Shown: positions 28,465 through 38,836, counted from the first letter of the stretch. The stretch is DNA of 64,000 nucleotides from Marinobacter gudaonensis (GCF_900115175.1 NZ_FOYV01000002.1:1-64000); one strand, 5' to 3'. Translations and numbers: made by a program. The notes: generated from the sequence alone by a model not told the origin.

Positions 28465-29982
28465 ATGAACCAACCCCTCAGTTCGTCAACGCCCTCCTCC
28501 ACTTCCGACTGGCAGGCGTTGGCCGGAAAGCTCACCATCGAAGGCCGGGCCTACATCAACGGTGCCTATCAATGGGCCGCCCGGGGTGAGACTTTTGCCT
28601 CGGTGAGCCCGATTGACGGACGGGAGCTTGCCGCCATCGCCAGCTGCGATGACGCCGATGCTGACCTGGCCGTTGAGGCGGCAAAGTCGGCTTTCGAAAG
28701 CGGTGTCTGGAGCCAGTTGCCCCCCGGCAAGCGGAAGGCGGTACTGCTGCGGTTTGCTGACCTGATACAGGCCCACGGCGATGAGCTGGCTCTGCTGGAA
28801 ACCCTGGATATGGGCAAGCCCATCTCTCATGCCCGATCGGTCGATGTGCCGGCCACGGCCCGAGCTATCCGCTGGACCGCCGAGGCCATCGACAAGGTGT
28901 ACGGCGAGCTGGCACCCACGCCCCACAACCAGATTGGCATGATCTCCCGGGAGCCGGTGGGCGTGGTGGCGGCCATCGTGCCCTGGAACTTCCCGATGAT
29001 CATGGCGTCCTGGAAGATTGCCCCGGCCCTGGCCACCGGCAACTCGGTGATTCTCAAGCCCTCCGAGAAATCGCCACTTACCGCCATTCGCCTGGCCGCC
29101 CTGGCCGAGGAAGCGGGCATTCCCTCCGGGGTGTTCACCGTGCTGCCCGGATACGGCCACACGGTGGGCAAGGCCCTGGCACTGCACATGGACGTGGATT
29201 GTCTGGTGTTCACCGGCTCCACCAACGTGGCCAAGCAGCTGATGATCTATGCTGGCCAGTCCAACATGAAACGGGTGTGGCTGGAGGCCGGCGGCAAGAG
29301 TCCCAACATCGTCTTTGCCGATGCCCCAGACCTGAAGAAGGCCGCCGCCGAGGCTGCCAGCGCCATTGCTTTCAACCAGGGCGAAGTGTGCACGGCGGGC
29401 AGCCGGTTGCTGGTGGAAAACAGCATTCGCGGCGAGTTCGTCGGGCTGATTTGCGAGGCCCTGAAAACCTGGCGCCCTGGCCATCCGCTGGACCCGGCAA
29501 CCACCTGCGGCGCCATCGTCGACCAGGCCCAGCTTGACCGCATTATCGACTACATCGGCATCGGCCAGTCCGAGGGTGCATCCCTGGTGGAAGGCGGCCA
29601 GCGCATCATGGAGGAAACCGGCGGCCTGTTCGTACAGCCCACGGTGTTTGACGGGGTGAACAACCGCATGCGGATTGCCTCTGAGGAAATCTTCGGCCCG
29701 GTGCTGTCGGTGATCGGGTTCGACACCATGGATGAGGCCATCGCCATTGCCAACGATTCCATCTATGGCCTGGCAGCGGCGGTGTGGACCGCCAACATCA
29801 ATACCGCCCACAAGGTGGCCAAAGCCCTGCGCGCCGGCAGCGTGTGGATCAACCACTACGACGGTGGCGACATGACTGCCCCGTTCGGTGGCTTCAAGCA
29901 GTCCGGCAACGGCCGGGACAAGTCCGTGCATGCCTTCGACAAGTACACCGAACTGAAGGCCACCTGGCTGGTTCTGGAATAA
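28465..29982 (+). CDS. puuC: Gamma-glutamyl-gamma-aminobutyraldehyde dehydrogenase
   Basis: A 505-aa aldehyde dehydrogenase. Catalytic Cys309 is in NQGEVCTAGSR and the general base Glu274 in VWLEAGGKSP. The NAD-binding stretch PWNFPMIMASWKIAPAL is intact. It is assigned as PuuC by its place between puuB and puuA and by the cluster with potFGHI. It may also accept other omega-amino aldehydes. It ends just before a strong bidirectional terminator. Confidence 0.88.
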   Translation: MNQPLSSSTPSSTSDWQALAGKLTIEGRAYINGAYQWAARGETFASVSPIDGRELAAIASCDDADADLAVEAAKSAFESGVWSQLPPGKRKAVLLRFADLIQAHGDELALLETLDMGKPISHARSVDVPATARAIRWTAEAIDKVYGELAPTPHNQIGMISREPVGVVAAIVPWNFPMIMASWKIAPALATGNSVILKPSEKSPLTAIRLAALAEEAGIPSGVFTVLPGYGHTVGKALALHMDVDCLVFTGSTNVAKQLMIYAGQSNMKRVWLEAGGKSPNIVFADAPDLKKAAAEAASAIAFNQGEVCTAGSRLLVENSIRGEFVGLICEALKTWRPGHPLDPATTCGAIVDQAQLDRIIDYIGIGQSEGASLVEGGQRIMEETGGLFVQPTVFDGVNNRMRIASEEIFGPVLSVIGFDTMDEAIAIANDSIYGLAAAVWTANINTAHKVAKALRAGSVWINHYDGGDMTAPFGGFKQSGNGRDKSVHAFDKYTELKATWLVLE

Positions 29983-29993
29983 ACGCCAGAACG

Positions 29994-30023
29994 AAAAACG
30001 GCGCCCCACTGGGCGCCGTTTTT
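29994..30023. terminator. Bidirectional rho-independent terminator
   Basis: AAAAACGGCGCCC (29994-30006), loop CACT, GGGCGCCGTTTTT (30011-30023). It is a perfect 13-base inverted repeat with A and T tracts, between the converging puuC and puuA genes. Confidence 0.93.
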
Positions 30024-30051
30024 GTATCCGGTTAGCGTATAACCGCCGCGC

Positions 30052-31416
30052 TCACACCGTGTGCAGGTACCACAGATATTCCAGATCCGAGATGGTCATC
30101 TCGAATTCCTTCAGCTCGTTCTCCTTGCAGGCGACGAACACATCCAGGAAAGCACTGCCGAAGTAGTCCGCCATCACCGCCGATTGCCCCAGCTCCCGCA
30201 ACGCATCCCGGAGGTTGTTCACCAGGGTGGCCTCGTGTTGCTCATGGGCATTGCCCACAGTGGCAGGGGGCGGTTCAATCCGGTTGGAAATGCCGTAGTG
30301 GATGCCCGCCAGCACCGCCGCCATCAGCAGGTAGGGGTTGGCGTCGGCACCGGCCACCCGGTGCTCGATGCGCAATGCATCGGGATCGCCGCCCGGCAGG
30401 CGCAAGGACGCGGTGCGGTTATCCACGCCCCAGGTCGCGGCACTGGGCACGTAATACTCCGGGCTGAAGCGCCGGTAAGAGTTGATGTTCGGGCAGAACA
30501 GCGCCATGGCGTCGTTCATGGTGGCCACCAGACCGCCCACGGCCCAGCGCAGCATATCGTTGGGTTGCTCGGCGTCGCCGGCAAACACGTTGCGGCCCTC
30601 GCTGTCCACCAGGCTCACGTGCAGATGCATGCCGCTGCCTGCCTGGTTGTGGTAGGGCTTGGCCATGAAGGTGGTGTCCATTTCATGGTCGTAGGCCATG
30701 TTCTTGATCAACCGCTTGAGCAGGGTGGCGTGGTCGCAGGCGCGCACCGCGTCGTTCACATAATGCAGGTTAACCTCGAACTGCCCGGGCGCCGATTCGG
30801 CCACCAGCGCATCCGCCGGCAGCTCCTGTTCGTGGGCGGCATCCAGAACGTCGGCCAGGAACTCGGCATATTCATCCAGATCGTCGATGGAGTAGGCCTG
30901 GGTGCCGGCGGGCCGCTTGCCGGAAATCGGTGACTTGGGCGGCTGCGGGCGACCCGAGAGGTTTTCCTGGTCAATCAGGTAGAACTCCAGCTCGAAAGCC
31001 GCCACGGGTGTCAGCCCCAACTCCCTGAAGCGCTCGACGATGTTCTGCAGCACCACCCGGGGATCTGCGAAGAACGGCGTTTCCCTATCCAGCTCATACA
31101 TGGTGAGCAGCAGTTGGGCGGTCGGCCGCTTCTGCCAGGGTTCCATGGTGAGTGTGCCCTCGATGGGCAGGCAGACCCGGTCAGCCTCGCCAATATCCAG
31201 ACCCAGGCCAGTCTCCTCAACCGTTGTGCCCTGAATATTCAGGGCAAAGATGGAGGCGGGCATGGCAACGCCCCGTTCGAAGACCTTCGCAAGAGTGGAA
31301 GGATCAACCCGCTTGCCGCGGACAATGCCATTGATGTCCGGGATCAGAAGATCAATAAACTGCAGCTCGGGGTGCGCCTGCAGGAATGCCTCAGCGCCAG
31401 CAAAACCAGAATCCAT
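30052..31416 (-). CDS. puuA: Glutamate-putrescine ligase (glutamine synthetase family)
   Basis: A 454-aa type of the glutamine synthetase fold that forms gamma-glutamylputrescine from glutamate, putrescine and ATP. Family segments include DINGIVRGKRVDP, the metal-binding AAFELEFYL, GSGMHLHVSL and the ATP-site NRTASLRLPGGDPDALRIEHRVAGADANPYL. It lacks the adenylylation-loop length of housekeeping GlnA. Assigned as puuA by its context with puuB, puuC and the putrescine transporter. Confidence 0.88.
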   Translation of the reverse strand: MDSGFAGAEAFLQAHPELQFIDLLIPDINGIVRGKRVDPSTLAKVFERGVAMPASIFALNIQGTTVEETGLGLDIGEADRVCLPIEGTLTMEPWQKRPTAQLLLTMYELDRETPFFADPRVVLQNIVERFRELGLTPVAAFELEFYLIDQENLSGRPQPPKSPISGKRPAGTQAYSIDDLDEYAEFLADVLDAAHEQELPADALVAESAPGQFEVNLHYVNDAVRACDHATLLKRLIKNMAYDHEMDTTFMAKPYHNQAGSGMHLHVSLVDSEGRNVFAGDAEQPNDMLRWAVGGLVATMNDAMALFCPNINSYRRFSPEYYVPSAATWGVDNRTASLRLPGGDPDALRIEHRVAGADANPYLLMAAVLAGIHYGISNRIEPPPATVGNAHEQHEATLVNNLRDALRELGQSAVMADYFGSAFLDVFVACKENELKEFEMTISDLEYLWYLHTV

Positions 31417-31636
31417 AGGGAACGCCTTACAAAAACTCCGTCAGGCCTGTGGCGAAGGGCCGGCACAGGAGGACCGATCGCTCCTTTATCCTGTTTTTCC
31501 GGGTGTTTTGCAAGATAGGCATATACCGTATGAGCCCCGGGCAAGCGCCGGAAAGCCATGGAGACGTGCGGCCATAAACGGTATGGTTGAACTTCGGCTC
31601 GGAAAACGCAATTCACCGTCGTGCTCGGGAGTCCCC

Positions 31637-31966
31637 ATGAAATTTTCCCTATGCCTGTCGCTTTGCCTGCTTGCATTCAGCCCGGCGGGCCTGGCGCAAA
31701 CCATCGATTACGACCAGCGCAATCTGCATATTTTCTGCGCCTCGCACCTGGCGGTGGTCAGTGAATCGCTGGACAAGGATGGAGATGAATACCAGGCACT
31801 CGAATACCTCTCCGGCATGCACCGCACCGCGGCCCGGCGTTTACAGGCGGAGCCACAGCACTTCGCGGACGTAGTGCAGTATCTGAAGCGGGTGCGCGCC
31901 AGCGATCCACAGAAATGGCAGGCGCTCTCCGACCAGAGCAAACGGGTTTGCCTGCCCGATTCCTGA
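31637..31966 (+). CDS. Small periplasmic protein of unknown function, 109 aa
   Basis: Signal peptide residues 1-20 (cut after GLAQ). The mature part is about 89 residues, helix-rich, with two cysteines (FCASHL and VCLPDS) that could form one disulfide. The start is set by the signal peptide. No domain recognised. It lies between puuA and a chemoreceptor gene transcribed the other way. Confidence 0.7.
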   Translation: MKFSLCLSLCLLAFSPAGLAQTIDYDQRNLHIFCASHLAVVSESLDKDGDEYQALEYLSGMHRTAARRLQAEPQHFADVVQYLKRVRASDPQKWQALSDQSKRVCLPDS

Positions 31967-31985
31967 AGGAATGGACAGGCGCCTG

Positions 31986-33602
31986 TCAGGAGCCTACCTG
32001 GAAGCGCTTCACTGCCTTTTGCAGCTCACCCGAGATGTCGGCCACCTCGCCCGCTGCCTCGGAGGTTCGCTCGGTACTTTGCGTGGTGGACCGGGTCCGG
32101 TCCTTGATGGCCTCCAGGGATCTACTGATGTCATCCGCTACCGCACTTTGCTGTTCGGCCGCGCTGGCAATCTGGCTGTTCATGCCGTTGATATCATCAA
32201 CACTGGCCCTAATCGAGGCCAGGGACTCGCCAGCCTGACGGACCTTTTCAACGACCTCTTTTGAGTGACTTTCACTTGCCTGCGTGGAATCGACCGCCGA
32301 TCCCGAACCGGTCTGAACCTTTTCAATGGTTTGCTTGATCTGGTCCGTAGACTCCTGGGTTCGGGCGGCAAGGTTGCGCACTTCGTCGGCCACTACTGCA
32401 AAGCCGCGGCCCTGTTCGCCCGCTCTGGCTGCCTCGATGGCCGCGTTCAATGCGAGCAAGTTCGTCTGCTCGGCAAGACTGTTAATGACATCCAGAATCT
32501 GGGAAATTTCGCTGCTGTCGGAGTTCAGCTGGTTGATCACATTTGAGGTCTGCTGAATCTGCACTGCCAGCTTCTTCATCGCCGCAATGGAGGTTTCCAC
32601 GACGGTATTGGCCTCAGACGCGGAGGTGTGGGCCTGCGAGGCCGCATTCGCCGCCTGTGTTATGTTCCGGCTGACATCCTGCGCGGTGGCCGCCATCTGC
32701 TGCATGGCCGTTGCCGCCTGCGCCGTCTCTGATTCCTGCTCTACCATGCCATCGTGAGTCTCCCGAGACACGGCAATCAGGCTGTCCGATGCCTCACCCA
32801 AACGGGCAGCCAAAGCGTCCATGGATGCGACCATACTGCTGAGGTTCTTTCGCATGGTCTCCAGGGCATCTGCGGTCTGGGCAATTTCGTCATTGCCCCG
32901 GACGGTCATCGCCTGCGTCAGGTCGCCGTCCGCCACTGAACGGGCACCTTCGACCAGTTCTCCGAGCGCCCGGGTGATTCCGGTGCTGATACTCCAGGCG
33001 ATACCAGCAAGGACCAGCAAACCCACGAGCGTGGCAGTCACGATTACCTGGTTGGCACGTGCGCTCACAGTCTGGGCCGTGGTCGAGACACTGGCGCTGC
33101 GGGCCTCGATCAGCTCGGTGAGGCTTTCCATTCTGACCGCCAACTCTTCATAGGCATCGCGAAAGCCTGGCAATGCCCCCAGCGCGGCGGCCCTGTCTTC
33201 ACCTGCCTGTTCCACAATGTTGGTGGCGGATGCGATATAGCCGTTAAGCGCCGGCAGAACCTGGTTCAACGCAACCTGAATCTCATCCTGCCGAATGAGT
33301 TCCCTGTTGGCCTCCAGCATCTCAACGAAGGTCCCGGAGTGCTCCTCCAGCGCTGCCCGTGCTTCGGCAAGCATGTCTGAATCGTTTCTGCCGCCGGCCA
33401 CAAGCGCTGTCATCACATCGGAACTGAGCGCGTCGTGCATCATATCGGCGGTGAGGTGATTGCGGAGGATGGACGTGTTGCGGCCCATGTCGGCGGTGGC
33501 GGAACCCAGATGCTGGTTCCCCCAGTATCCCACACCACCGATGGTGGCCAGGACAAACAAACCGACGGCGGTGATACTGAACAACTTGAGCTTGATACTC
33601 AT
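31986..33602 (-). CDS. Methyl-accepting chemotaxis protein
   Basis: A 538-aa chemoreceptor: transmembrane helix 1 at about 8-28, periplasmic sensor (four-helix-bundle type) about 29-188, helix 2 about 189-210, HAMP to about 263, then the cytoplasmic signalling domain. The hairpin tip is intact: [32 protein letters not shown]. No C-terminal CheR pentapeptide. Its place between puuA and potF hints at an amine or amino-acid ligand, but the sensor sequence does not say. Confidence 0.9.
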   Translation of the reverse strand: MSIKLKLFSITAVGLFVLATIGGVGYWGNQHLGSATADMGRNTSILRNHLTADMMHDALSSDVMTALVAGGRNDSDMLAEARAALEEHSGTFVEMLEANRELIRQDEIQVALNQVLPALNGYIASATNIVEQAGEDRAAALGALPGFRDAYEELAVRMESLTELIEARSASVSTTAQTVSARANQVIVTATLVGLLVLAGIAWSISTGITRALGELVEGARSVADGDLTQAMTVRGNDEIAQTADALETMRKNLSSMVASMDALAARLGEASDSLIAVSRETHDGMVEQESETAQAATAMQQMAATAQDVSRNITQAANAASQAHTSASEANTVVETSIAAMKKLAVQIQQTSNVINQLNSDSSEISQILDVINSLAEQTNLLALNAAIEAARAGEQGRGFAVVADEVRNLAARTQESTDQIKQTIEKVQTGSGSAVDSTQASESHSKEVVEKVRQAGESLASIRASVDDINGMNSQIASAAEQQSAVADDISRSLEAIKDRTRSTTQSTERTSEAAGEVADISGELQKAVKRFQVGS

Positions 33603-33938
33603 GACGAGGTTTCTGCTCCCGAATGTTCAACGTGAAAAGCTGACACCCCTCACTGTAGTAGATGATTCCTCTAAATGCCCGGGACGGCATAAGCACATCC
33701 CCCTAAGCGGCTCTGGAAAATATCTGTAGCGCCGGCCGAAAACTCGTGATAAATATCGCGCGAACACGGTCGGTTCTCCACCACCGTTTCCAGGACAAGC
33801 CTTAAAGGAGTCAAAAGGCGGCAGTCCGGTGCCCTGCAAGGCCACCTGCCACCTCCGGCCACCCTCAGCAGACCTGCACAACACCGCGTGCGTCCTGCAC
33901 GCTTTGTATCCATCCCTTTTAAGTGAGGGACAACACCG
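33603..33938. other. Intergenic region upstream of potF, no gene seen
   Basis: About 336 bases between the divergent chemoreceptor and potF. It contains an inverted repeat GCGTGC-GTCCT-GCACGC (about 33887-33903) near the potF end and an AT-rich stretch around 33745-33760. Presumably it carries both promoters. I see no short gene with a ribosome binding site. Confidence 0.5.
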
Positions 33939-35045
33939 ATGTTGAAGTTGTGTAAGCCCGCGGCACTGGCTGCCGCTATTGCTGTGTCACTGGGTACGTC
34001 TTCTGCCATGGCGGCCGAAGAGGTGCGTGTCTATAACTGGTCCGACTACATCGCCGAGGATACCCTGGCGAAGTTCACCGAGGAGACCGGCATTCAGGTG
34101 ATCTACGACGTTTACGACAGTAACGAGATCCTGGAAGCCGCCCTGCTCTCTGGTCGCTCCGGCTACGATCTTGTGGTGCCCTCCAACCACTACGTGGCCA
34201 AGCAGATTTCTGCCAACGCTTTCGTGGCGCTGGACCACAGCAAACTGCCGAACATGAGCAACCTGAACCCGGACCTGATGGACGACCTGGAAAAGGTGGA
34301 CCCGGGTAGCAAGTACTCACTGCCCTACCTCTGGGGCACCAACGGCTATGGCTATAACGAAGGCCGCATTCAGGAAATCCTCGGGGACAGCGCCCCCACC
34401 AATTCCTGGGCCCTGGTATTTGACCCCGAAGTCACCGGCAAACTGGCTGCTGGCGGTTGTGGCATCGCCATGCTGGATTCCGGCGAGGAGATGGTGCGTG
34501 CGGCCATGGCCTACATCGGCCTGGACCCGAACAGCAACAACGCCGACGACATCAAAAAAGGCGGTGAGGTGATCAAGGCCGTGCGCCCGAACATCACCTA
34601 CTTCCATTCGTCCCGTTACATTGGCGACCTGGCCAACGGTGACCTGTGCGTGGCCGCCGGCTATTCCGGCGACATCCTGCAGGCCGCTGCCCGCGCCGAA
34701 GAAGCCGGCAACGGCAACGTCATTCGCTACACCATCCCCAAAGAGGGCGCGGTGCTGTGGTTCGACATGATGACCATCCCGGCCGGTGCCCCGAACGTGG
34801 AAAATGCACACAAGCTGATGAACTTCCTGATGCGTCCGGAAATCATCGCGGACATTACCAACTACGTGTGGTACGCCAACCCCAACAAGCCGGCCGATGA
34901 GTTTGTAAACCCGGAAATCCTCAGCGACACCAGCATTTATCCCACCGAGGAAGTGCTGAAAAAGCTGTATGTGATGGAAGGTCGGCCTCAGGACGCCCAG
35001 CGCCTGATGACCCGCACCTGGACCAGCGTGAAGTCTGGTCGCTGA
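33939..35045 (+). CDS. potF: Putrescine-binding periplasmic protein
   Basis: A 368-aa solute-binding protein with signal peptide residues 1-24 (ending SSAMAAE). Typical PotF/PotD segments are RVYNWSDYIAEDTLAKF, the ligand-pocket LPYLWGTNGYGYNEG and IPKEGAVLWFDMMTIPAGAPN. Length matches E. coli PotF (370). Gene order potFGHI and puu neighbours support putrescine as ligand; spermidine cannot be excluded. Confidence 0.92.
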   Translation: MLKLCKPAALAAAIAVSLGTSSAMAAEEVRVYNWSDYIAEDTLAKFTEETGIQVIYDVYDSNEILEAALLSGRSGYDLVVPSNHYVAKQISANAFVALDHSKLPNMSNLNPDLMDDLEKVDPGSKYSLPYLWGTNGYGYNEGRIQEILGDSAPTNSWALVFDPEVTGKLAAGGCGIAMLDSGEEMVRAAMAYIGLDPNSNNADDIKKGGEVIKAVRPNITYFHSSRYIGDLANGDLCVAAGYSGDILQAAARAEEAGNGNVIRYTIPKEGAVLWFDMMTIPAGAPNVENAHKLMNFLMRPEIIADITNYVWYANPNKPADEFVNPEILSDTSIYPTEEVLKKLYVMEGRPQDAQRLMTRTWTSVKSGR

Positions 35046-35048
35046 GCG

Positions 35049-36167
35049 GTGGAAAACGGCAACAACACCTCCGCGCAAGCGGAGGTGCTTCTCAGCATCC
35101 GGGGTCTATCCAAAAGCTTTGACAGCACGCTGGCCGTGGACGATGTCAATCTGGACATTCACAAGGGCGAGATCTTCGCCTTGCTGGGTGGTTCCGGATC
35201 AGGCAAGTCGACGCTGCTGAGGATGCTGGCCGGCTTCGAAACACCGAACGCCGGTCGCATCGTACTGGACGGACAGGACATCACAGGCCTGCCTCCGTAC
35301 CTGCGCCCTACCAATATGATGTTCCAGTCCTATGCCCTGTTCCCGCACATGACGGTTGAGCAGAACATTGCCATGGGCCTGAAGCAGGACAAACTGCCGA
35401 GAGACGAAATCCGCGAGCGCGTGGCGGCCATGCTCAAACTCGTTAAGATGGAGCCCTACGCCCGGCGCAAACCCCAGCAACTCTCCGGTGGACAGCAGCA
35501 GCGTGTGGCTCTGGCCCGTTCTTTGGCCAAGCGCCCGAAGCTGCTGTTGCTGGACGAGCCCATGGGTGCCCTGGACAAAAAGCTGCGCACCGAGATGCAG
35601 CTGGAGCTGGTGGACATCCTCGAGAATGTAGGCGCCACCTGTCTGATGGTCACCCACGACCAGGAAGAGGCCATGACCATGGCCAGCCGGATTGCCATCA
35701 TGTCCCACGGACGCATTGCCCAGGTGGGGTCACCGGTGGATATCTACGAGAGCCCGAACAGCCGGATGACGGCAGAGTTCATCGGCTCGGTGAACATCTT
35801 CGAGGCCAACATCCGCGAGGATGAGGCCGACAGCGTTACCCTGTCCAGCGCCCTTCTGGACGCGCCGGTGTTTATCGACCGGGGTGTTACCACCCCCGCC
35901 GAGACCACCGAGACCCTGATTGCCCTGCGCCCGGAAAAGATCTATCTCACGGCGGACAAGCCCGAAAGCGAGCACAACTGGAGCTGCGGCATCGTAGACA
36001 ACATTGCCTACCTGGGCGACATCACGTCCTATTACGTGAAGCTGGCCAGCGGCAAACGGGTGCAGGCCACCATGGCCAACGTGGAACGCCGGGGCGAGCG
36101 GCCCACCTGGGGCGACCGGGTCTACGTTTCCTGGGAAGCCTCAAGCCCGATCCTGTTGTGGAACTGA
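35049..36167 (+). CDS. potG: Putrescine ABC transporter ATPase
   Basis: A 372-aa ATPase with Walker A GGSGSGKST, signature LSGGQQQRVALARSL and Walker B LLLLDEPMGALD. A C-terminal TOBE domain begins about residue 290. The start is GTG 35049, four bases after the potF stop. It energises PotHI. Confidence 0.92.
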   Translation: MENGNNTSAQAEVLLSIRGLSKSFDSTLAVDDVNLDIHKGEIFALLGGSGSGKSTLLRMLAGFETPNAGRIVLDGQDITGLPPYLRPTNMMFQSYALFPHMTVEQNIAMGLKQDKLPRDEIRERVAAMLKLVKMEPYARRKPQQLSGGQQQRVALARSLAKRPKLLLLDEPMGALDKKLRTEMQLELVDILENVGATCLMVTHDQEEAMTMASRIAIMSHGRIAQVGSPVDIYESPNSRMTAEFIGSVNIFEANIREDEADSVTLSSALLDAPVFIDRGVTTPAETTETLIALRPEKIYLTADKPESEHNWSCGIVDNIAYLGDITSYYVKLASGKRVQATMANVERRGERPTWGDRVYVSWEASSPILLWN

Positions 36168-36171
36168 GCCC

Positions 36172-37101
36172 ATGAAGCGACGCCTGTTGCCCGCGCCGAT
36201 AACCGAGCGCGTGCGTGCCGTGCTGTTCCATCGCCGGGCCGTGTTCGGCATTCCGTTCCTGTGGCTGCTGCTGTTCTTCCTGCTGCCCTTCGCCCTGGTG
36301 CTGAAGATCAGCCTGACGTCAGCCGTGATGGCTATTCCGCCCTATGAGCCGGTGTTCCGGTGGGTGGAGAACTCGCTCACGGTCGTCGTGAACTTTGGCA
36401 ACTACCTGTTCCTGGCCTCCGACAGCCTGTACATCGCCGCCTACTGGGGCTCGGTGAAAACCGCCTTCCTGGCGACCGTGGTGTGCCTGCTGATTGGCTA
36501 CCCCATGGCCTATGCCATGGCCCGGGCGCCCAGACACTGGCAACTGGTACTGCTGCTGATGGTAATGCTGCCGTCCTGGACGTCGTTCCTGATTCGCGTG
36601 TACGCGTGGATGGGCATCCTCGGCAACCAGGGCCTGCTGAACAGCCTGCTGATGTGGCTGGGCGTGATCAATGAGCCGCTCAAAATGCTGAACACCAATT
36701 TCGCGGTGATTCTGGGCATTGTCTATGCCTACCTGCCGTTCATGGTGCTGCCCATCTACACCAACCTGGTGAAGCTCGACGTGCGCCTTCTGGAGGCCGC
36801 CTCGGATCTGGGCTGCCGCAGCCTGACCACCTTCTGGGCGATCACCCTGCCGCTGTCCAAAGCAGGCATCCTGGCCGGCTCCATGCTGGTGTTCATTCCG
36901 GCGGTGGGCGAATTTGTAATTCCGGAACTTCTGGGTGGGCCGGATACCCTGATGATCGGCAAGGTGTTGTGGGAGGAGTTCTTCAACAACCGCGACTGGC
37001 CCGTGGCCTCAGCGCTGGCGATTGTGATGCTGGCGTTGCTGCTGGTTCCGATTGTGCTGTTCCACCGCTTCCAGGCCCGGGAGATGGAAAAGAATGGTTA
37101 A
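36172..37101 (+). CDS. potH: Putrescine ABC transporter permease
   Basis: A 309-aa inner-membrane permease with about six helices and the EAA loop LLEAASDLGCRSLTTFWAITLPLSKAGI. It begins five bases after potG and overlaps potI. It pairs with PotI to form the pore. Confidence 0.92.
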   Translation: MKRRLLPAPITERVRAVLFHRRAVFGIPFLWLLLFFLLPFALVLKISLTSAVMAIPPYEPVFRWVENSLTVVVNFGNYLFLASDSLYIAAYWGSVKTAFLATVVCLLIGYPMAYAMARAPRHWQLVLLLMVMLPSWTSFLIRVYAWMGILGNQGLLNSLLMWLGVINEPLKMLNTNFAVILGIVYAYLPFMVLPIYTNLVKLDVRLLEAASDLGCRSLTTFWAITLPLSKAGILAGSMLVFIPAVGEFVIPELLGGPDTLMIGKVLWEEFFNNRDWPVASALAIVMLALLLVPIVLFHRFQAREMEKNG

Positions 37102-37921
37102 GCTCAGGACGCCCGGTTTCTCCAAGACCATGCTGGTACTTGGCCTGCTGTTCCTGTACCTGCCGATGTTCGTGCTGATCGTATACTCGTTCAACGCCTC
37201 CCGACTGGTGTCGGTGTGGGCGGGCTTCTCGACCCACTGGTACGGCGAGCTGTTCCGCGACCAGCAAATCCTGTCGGCGGTGTGGATGAGCCTGCGGATT
37301 GCCTTCTACGCCGCCAGCATGGCGGTGTGCCTGGGCACCCTGTGCGCGTTCGTGATCACCCGGTTCAAGAAGATGCGTGGCCGTACCCTGCTCTCGAGCA
37401 TGATTACCGCACCGCTGGTGATGCCCGAGGTGATTACCGGCCTGTCGCTGTTGCTGCTGTTTGTGCAGATGGCGCAAACCATCGGCTGGCCGGCGGACCG
37501 GGGCATGGCCACCATCTGGATTGCCCATACCACCTTCTGCAGTGCCTACGTGGCGGTGGTGGTGTCGGCGCGGTTGCAGGAGGTGGACCGCTCCATCGAA
37601 GAGGCGGCCATGGACCTGGGCTGCACGCCCCTGAAGACGTTCTTCGTGATCACCTTGCCGGTGATTGCCCCGGCGCTGGTGTCCGGCTGGCTGCTCGCTT
37701 TCACCCTCTCCCTGGACGATCTGGTGATTGCCAGCTTCGTGTCCGGCCCCGGCGCCACCACACTGCCGATGGTGGTGTTCTCCTCCGTGCGCATGGGCGT
37801 TTCCCCGAAAATCAACGCCCTGGCCACGCTGATTATCCTGGCGGTCTCGCTGATTGCATTCATTGCCTGGTATCTGATGCGTCGGGCCGAACACAAACGG
37901 CTGGAGAAGCCAGACGCCTGA
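37094..37921 (+). CDS. potI: Putrescine ABC transporter permease
   Basis: A 275-aa permease with six predicted helices and the EAA loop IEEAAMDLGCTPLKTFFVITLPVIAP. The start ATG 37094 overlaps the potH stop. It is the last gene of potFGHI; a weak hairpin CCTTTCCGG/CCGGGAAGG follows near 37935. Confidence 0.92.
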   Translation: MVKLRTPGFSKTMLVLGLLFLYLPMFVLIVYSFNASRLVSVWAGFSTHWYGELFRDQQILSAVWMSLRIAFYAASMAVCLGTLCAFVITRFKKMRGRTLLSSMITAPLVMPEVITGLSLLLLFVQMAQTIGWPADRGMATIWIAHTTFCSAYVAVVVSARLQEVDRSIEEAAMDLGCTPLKTFFVITLPVIAPALVSGWLLAFTLSLDDLVIASFVSGPGATTLPMVVFSSVRMGVSPKINALATLIILAVSLIAFIAWYLMRRAEHKRLEKPDA

Positions 37922-37945
37922 CCGGTTGTGCCTTTCCGGTGCCGA

Positions 37946-38836
37946 TCACACCGACGCCGGGAAGGCCGCGATCAGGAAATCCACCAAAGCACGCACCTTG
38001 GGCGAGACAAACTTGCGGGTGGGGTAAACCGCGTACACCCCAAGCTCGGTGGACCGATACCCCGGCATCAGTTCCACCAGCTCGCCGGCGGCCAGATGCT
38101 TGGCTACCAGAAACCCGGGCTGCAACACGATCCCCTGGCCCGCAAGGGCGGCGCCGCAGCAGGTTTCGCCGTTGTTGGCGTACATCCACGGCCGAACCCG
38201 CACGCTGGTGGCTCCCTCGGGGCCGTCGAAGGGCCAGTCGTTGCCCGTGGTGAAATTGCTATAGCCAATGATGCGGTGACTGGCCAGATCCGACGGGGCA
38301 GTCGGGATACCCCGGGCCGCCAGGTAGGCCGGCGACGCGCAGGCCATCAGCCTTGTGGAGGTAAGCTTGCGGCTGACCAGCGTGGAGCTCTGCAGGGTGG
38401 CAATGCGGATGGCCAAGTCAAAACCCTCCTCAACAATATCCACCAGCCGGTCCGACAGGTCCACCGACAACTCCACCTCCGGATAGCGGGCATGGAACTC
38501 GCCCCATAGAGGCGCCAGGTGGCTGATTCCAAAGCTCACCGGCACGTTCACGCGAAGCATGCCCTTGGCCACCTCATTGCGGGCGGTGATTTCCGCTTCG
38601 GCCTCCTCCACACCCGCCAACAGCTCCCGGCAGCGAACATAGAACACCTCGCCCTCACTCGTCAGCGACAGGCGACGGGTGGTGCGTTGCAACAACCGCA
38701 CCCCGAGCCGACCCTCCAGTTCGCTGACATACCGCGAAACCGCCGCTTTCGACATGCCCAGGCTCTCGGAGGCCGCCACAAAGCTGCCGGCGTCCACCAC
38801 CGCGCAGAACGTCTGCATTTCCAGCAATCGATCCAT
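37946..38836 (-). CDS. LysR-family transcriptional regulator
   Basis: A 296-aa LysR protein with N-terminal winged helix (residues 1-60, ASESLGMSKAAVSRYVSELEGRLG) and effector domain. It is divergent from the DoxX/DODA pair across about 100 bases and so probably controls it. It resembles the CrgA/DmlR-like subgroup. Confidence 0.9.
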   Translation of the reverse strand: MDRLLEMQTFCAVVDAGSFVAASESLGMSKAAVSRYVSELEGRLGVRLLQRTTRRLSLTSEGEVFYVRCRELLAGVEEAEAEITARNEVAKGMLRVNVPVSFGISHLAPLWGEFHARYPEVELSVDLSDRLVDIVEEGFDLAIRIATLQSSTLVSRKLTSTRLMACASPAYLAARGIPTAPSDLASHRIIGYSNFTTGNDWPFDGPEGATSVRVRPWMYANNGETCCGAALAGQGIVLQPGFLVAKHLAAGELVELMPGYRSTELGVYAVYPTRKFVSPKVRALVDFLIAAFPASV

